Shown: positions 61,202 through 64,000 of the stretch, piece after piece
How positions within the stretch are numbered: the stretch's first letter is position 1
Layout: each line of letters starts with the position of its first letter
The notes under the pieces: model-generated
What the model was told of the DNA's origin: nothing
Seen by the model: only the letters and a program-made list of their open reading frames with translations
The model's database searches: none
Made by a program: the position numbers and the translations under genes
From: Bacteroidaceae bacterium
GTDB taxonomy: Bacteria; Bacteroidota; Bacteroidia; Bacteroidales; Bacteroidaceae
Reading direction: 5' to 3'
NCBI GenBank assembly: GCA_024398615.1
Contig: JAKSIU010000001.1
Coordinates: forward strand, 97,694 to 161,693
DNA length: 64,000 nucleotides

Positions 61202-62509
61202 ACGATTAATATTTAAACGCAAACTCCAGTTGAACAGGTTGGTCACATACGTCAGGCAACTTCTCGGTTCCATTGAACAGGTCCCTTATAGGGGTCTTGT
61301 CCGTCAGCACTCTGCTGACAACTCTCAGGACATTGAAGGTCGTCCTCTTGAGTTCGCATTCGTGCTCAACAATGGCTACCAGGCAGTATGTGATAACCGC
61401 AACATAGATTTGTATCCTCACAGCATTTTCGGTGTTGCCCCAGAAGGACGTGACTCTGAGATGCTGCTTTATCCATCTGAAGAACAGTTCCACCTGCCAT
61501 CTCTGCTTGTACAGCAAGGCAATATCGCTTGCCTTGAGTGCAAAGTTGTTGGTCAGGAACGTGAACGTTCTCTTCAGTTCAGGAGCGTAGTAAACGATTC
61601 TCCTGAGAGCACCCGGATACTTCTTCTTGGTCTGATAGCCCGTAAGGCGTATCGTCTGGTCAAGCAGAACGTTATCCGTACCGTCAAGCAAGTCCTCACC
61701 TTCAACAACCTCATAGTTGAGATGAGACTTCTGTCTGATGACAAAGAACGAGTCGATGATGTTGATTCTGTACAGTCTGGCAAGGTCATAATACCCTTTG
61801 TCAAAGATGTAGAACGCATACGGCTCATACGGAATGTCATCCATCGCATTCACGTCATGGACTTTGGCTTCCGTGATATGAATGTAGGTCGGGATCTGGG
61901 TCACAACATCAAACAGGGTGTGAACCTTGATGCCTCCCTTGGCTTTTCGGAAGGATGCCCACCGGAACAAACTCAGGCAGAGGTCAATGGTGGTGGAGTC
62001 GAATGCATAGAACTTTCCATGCAGGATGAACTCCCTGTCAAGCCTCTTGCTCTGCGCAAGATTGATCATATAGTAGGCAAACTCCTCGAATATCCTGTAA
62101 TCCCGGTTCGCATTGGCGTAGGCAACATTGCTGAGCTTGATGTCTCCGCTGCCGAATCCGAGATGGTAACTCTTGTTCTTGATGGCGCTGATGATGCAGA
62201 TAACCTCCCTGAGGCTGTCGCAGCTGGAAAGTTGTCCGAACATCATCACAAGAAGCTGGTTCCAGCATGTGAAGGTCTTCACGTACCTGTCACCTCCGTA
62301 CTTCTTGACTATTCCATCAAATGTTCGCTTGGGCAAAAAGCCAACGAGCTGATTGAAGATATGTTTTCCGCTATTCATTACCGCCTGGATTGTTTACAGG
62401 CTGCGAAATTACGGAATCAATTCAAATCGACACGCGCTGTTTTTGCTTATAACTAATTTACTAACAATATATTACAAAGAACTGTTTTGATTTTCTTTGG
62501 ACACTAGTG
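61176..62509. mobile_element. Complete IS4-family insertion sequence
   Basis: 1334 bp bounded by inverted repeats of at least 20 bp (cactagtgtccaaagaaaat). The outermost cactagtg is itself a palindrome, so the exact boundary and target duplication are ambiguous: a 4-bp ctag or larger duplication inside it would fit. One minus-strand transposase fills the element. Base composition of the IS is closer to the chromosome than to the AT-rich flanks. Confidence 0.9.
61206..62378 (-). CDS. IS4-family transposase (DUF4372 + DDE)
   Basis: 390 residues. The N-terminal DUF4372 domain (NQLVGFLPKRTFDGIVKKYGGD, TCWNQLLVMMFGQLS) is typical of Bacteroidales IS4 elements. The catalytic core has Asp in AFDSTTID, Asp in IFDKGYYD, and the Y-2-R-3-E-6-K signature in YKQRWQVELFFRWIK. 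The frame is intact, so the element may be active. An identical first 54 bases recurs at the right edge of the window. Confidence 0.93.
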   Translation of the reverse strand: MNSGKHIFNQLVGFLPKRTFDGIVKKYGGDRYVKTFTCWNQLLVMMFGQLSSCDSLREVICIISAIKNKSYHLGFGSGDIKLSNVAYANANRDYRIFEEFAYYMINLAQSKRLDREFILHGKFYAFDSTTIDLCLSLFRWASFRKAKGGIKVHTLFDVVTQIPTYIHITEAKVHDVNAMDDIPYEPYAFYIFDKGYYDLARLYRINIIDSFFVIRQKSHLNYEVVEGEDLLDGTDNVLLDQTIRLTGYQTKKKYPGALRRIVYYAPELKRTFTFLTNNFALKASDIALLYKQRWQVELFFRWIKQHLRVTSFWGNTENAVRIQIYVAVITYCLVAIVEHECELKRTTFNVLRVVSRVLTDKTPIRDLFNGTEKLPDVCDQPVQLEFAFKY

Positions 62510-62512
62510 TTC

Positions 62513-63682
62513 ATGCATAGATTTTTCAAATTCATTTTGAGTATGTTCATTTTGAACATTTTTCTATTAACGATTGATTCGTGTCGTAGTCAAATTGAAG
62601 ACGGCAAATTGAACGGTTTCCAATGTAAAACAATCAATGTCGACCTTCTTTCAAACGATTATGTTGATTGCGATAGCCTTTTTGATGTTGTGCGTTTCAT
62701 TAAGTTAGAAACAGATAACAAATGTTTTATTGGGAAAATAGATAAACTTATTGTTACAGATAACGAATTTGTTGTTGTTGATAAGCAAATATCAAAAAAG
62801 GTATATGTTTTTAATATGGATGGTTCTTTCAGGCTTTCACTATCAAACAATGGTCGAGGCCCACAAGAGTATTTAGGAATTTCGGATGTATTCTTGATGA
62901 ATAATGATTCGGAAGTGGGAATCCTTGATAATGAAAATGGCAAAATAATGTGTTTTGATTTTTATGGACATTATTTGAATGCCATAAAAAATGTTCCTTG
63001 GTATACTTCAATTGAGACCATAGATACTTGCACCTTCGTAGGATATGATTTTTATAATGTTTTGGAGGATAAAAGGTCTTTTGTTGTACAAGACTACCAG
63101 AGTAATATTGATTATGTCTTTGGAAGTAACTGTTATTCTTCGAATTTTTCTTACGGAAGAGAAAAGAATTTGTACAAGAGCAGTGAAGGAATTATGGGCT
63201 CACTAAATTTTGAAAATACAATATATAAGTTTACCAAAGATTCTGTAATGGCATGTTATAAAATACTTACAAATCCTCCAATCTTAGATGATTGTAATAT
63301 TAAGACTGATAAGTCGTTTGTCGAGCGTAGAGATAAAATGGGTTTTTTCAATGGGCGTTTTATCAATTCTGAAGATGTAATTCTATTCTCATTATCAACA
63401 CCTCAATCAATAGATTTAAATTGTATTTACCTTAAAGATAAATGTAAAACAATGAAAATCAATAATGCGACACGTGATCCCAAATTTGCGTTATGGTCAT
63501 TCCCTGTGGAATGTTCAGATAATGGTTTCTTTTATCATATTATTTCCGCATCACGTGCTTGTGGACTCAAAGATTTTCTTTACATGGAAGATTTGAATGA
63601 TGCACTCTTGGATTCTTTGTATTTTGGATTGACGGCTGACTCAAATCCTATAATTATGGTTACAAAATATGATAATGAATAA
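62513..63682 (+). CDS. 6-bladed beta-propeller lipoprotein, copy 3
   Basis: 389 residues from the ATG at 62513; an in-frame GTG at 62507 lies inside the IS end. The signal peptide has lipobox-like IDSC. VVDKQISKKVYVFNMDGSF, LSNNGRGPQEYLGISDVFLMN and the DFYGHYLNAIKN strand repeat the blade pattern of copies 1 and 2. Very AT-rich. The gene begins three bases after the IS, so its original promoter has been replaced or cut off by the insertion. It overlaps the next small gene by about eight bases. Confidence 0.78.
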   Translation: MHRFFKFILSMFILNIFLLTIDSCRSQIEDGKLNGFQCKTINVDLLSNDYVDCDSLFDVVRFIKLETDNKCFIGKIDKLIVTDNEFVVVDKQISKKVYVFNMDGSFRLSLSNNGRGPQEYLGISDVFLMNNDSEVGILDNENGKIMCFDFYGHYLNAIKNVPWYTSIETIDTCTFVGYDFYNVLEDKRSFVVQDYQSNIDYVFGSNCYSSNFSYGREKNLYKSSEGIMGSLNFENTIYKFTKDSVMACYKILTNPPILDDCNIKTDKSFVERRDKMGFFNGRFINSEDVILFSLSTPQSIDLNCIYLKDKCKTMKINNATRDPKFALWSFPVECSDNGFFYHIISASRACGLKDFLYMEDLNDALLDSLYFGLTADSNPIIMVTKYDNE

Positions 63683-63980
63683 TTCCACGAAATTATTAAA
63701 CATAGCGTTAATCATCTTACTATCTTCTAATATATTTTTGTTGTGCATGTTGTTTCGGCATAATAGATTAGAGCCTTTAGACTTATTTGATTCCACGGAT
63801 TATGAATCCACTAATTACGTCACTTCGTATCTTGATATATTGGAAAATGATGGTTTAAGCATGGATATAAAGATGATTGATGTTTTCAATGATTCAGTCA
63901 TTACAACTAGGGATTTATTTATGAGAAATGATTCTATATTGTATTTCACTAGTGTCCAAAGAAAATTTTTGAACGATTAA
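63675..63980 (+). pseudogene. Small membrane-anchored protein truncated by a second IS copy
   Basis: 101 codons from the Met at 63675. One N-terminal hydrophobic helix (LLNIALIILLSSNIFLLCML) is followed by an acidic soluble region. The last twelve codons or so (TSVQRKFLND and stop) come from the IS end beginning at 63947, so the true C-terminal part is missing. Small thioredoxin-like proteins often follow BF3164-type genes in Bacteroidales; that identity is a guess here. It overlaps the upstream beta-propeller gene. Confidence 0.6.
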
Positions 63981-64000
63981 TATTTAAACGCAAACTCCAG
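63947..64000. mobile_element. Left end of a second copy of the IS4-family element (cut by window edge)
   Basis: 54 bases identical to 61176-61229, including the terminal repeat and the last transposase codons on the minus strand. Same orientation as the first copy. Confidence 0.92.

Noticed and set aside
61230-62456. Long plus-strand open frame inside the IS
   Set aside because: It is the antisense of the IS4 transposase and shows no domain of its own; long antisense frames are common in such genes.

Overview
The window looks like chromosomal DNA of a gut-type Bacteroidales (Bacteroides/Prevotella-like; genus not determined). The evidence is: starts preceded by the Bacteroidetes -7 box TAnnTTTG rather than strong Shine-Dalgarno sites; many lipoproteins; a TonB-receptor-type beta-barrel; secreted glycoside hydrolases; a tricorn-like S41 protease; DUF4837, DUF4922 and 6-bladed beta-propeller (BF3164-type) proteins; and Bacteroidales-style IS4 elements. 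Most of the sequence has balanced base composition. The last ~4 kb is clearly AT-rich outside the IS. No rRNA, tRNA or CRISPR array was recognised.

Layout. 0-19 kb: end of a pentulose-type FGGY kinase, a lipid-anchored Ntn amide hydrolase, a surface lipoprotein, a GH9 / Na+-symporter / aquaporin gene string, a giant tricorn-like protease, a polysaccharide deacetylase, an esterase, a GH51 arabinofuranosidase, an aldose epimerase and an outer-membrane barrel. This is a polysaccharide- and pentose-use region. 18.7-26.4 kb: exported flavoprotein, PI-PLC-like phosphodiesterase, short UvrA paralogue, and a five-gene coupled operon (membrane protein, winged-helix regulator, three more membrane proteins). 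26.4-33.4 kb: central carbon genes (pfkA, AraC regulator, rpiB, tkt), an inositol-phosphate-type histidine phosphatase and a ROK glucokinase. 33.4-39.6 kb: a cytidylyltransferase / class V aminotransferase pair, the sigma54 activator-lptE-TPR-secG operon, and a DPP-IV-type peptidase.

41.5-51.1 kb (minus strand) is one tight gene string: rlmN, DUF4837, pdxA, then a translationally coupled cassette (nucleotidyltransferase, ATP-grasp enzyme, CDP-alcohol phosphotransferase, flippase-like membrane protein, HAD phosphatase), then a RelA-like (p)ppGpp synthetase. The cassette reads like a pathway that activates a phospho-alcohol with a nucleotide and attaches it to a lipid or second alcohol. It is the best candidate here for an undescribed system. 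51.2-58.9 kb (plus strand) is a second coupled string: GT2, a DUF4922+SpoIID fusion, an AmgK-like kinase fused to a RapZ C-terminal domain, a MurU-like uridylyltransferase, an AmpG-like permease and a MurK-like kinase. It fits peptidoglycan amino-sugar salvage with unusual fusions.

59-64 kb is a mobile, AT-rich tail: a beta-barrel protein, a diverged IS end, two beta-propeller lipoprotein genes separated by a full IS4-family copy, a small truncated membrane protein, and the first 54 bases of a second copy of the same IS at the window edge. Two intergenic regions (41.2-41.45 kb and 58.93-59.05 kb) hold large nested inverted repeats. A shared motif around gaacaggggacagg occurs at the 3' ends of the kinase and of GH51.
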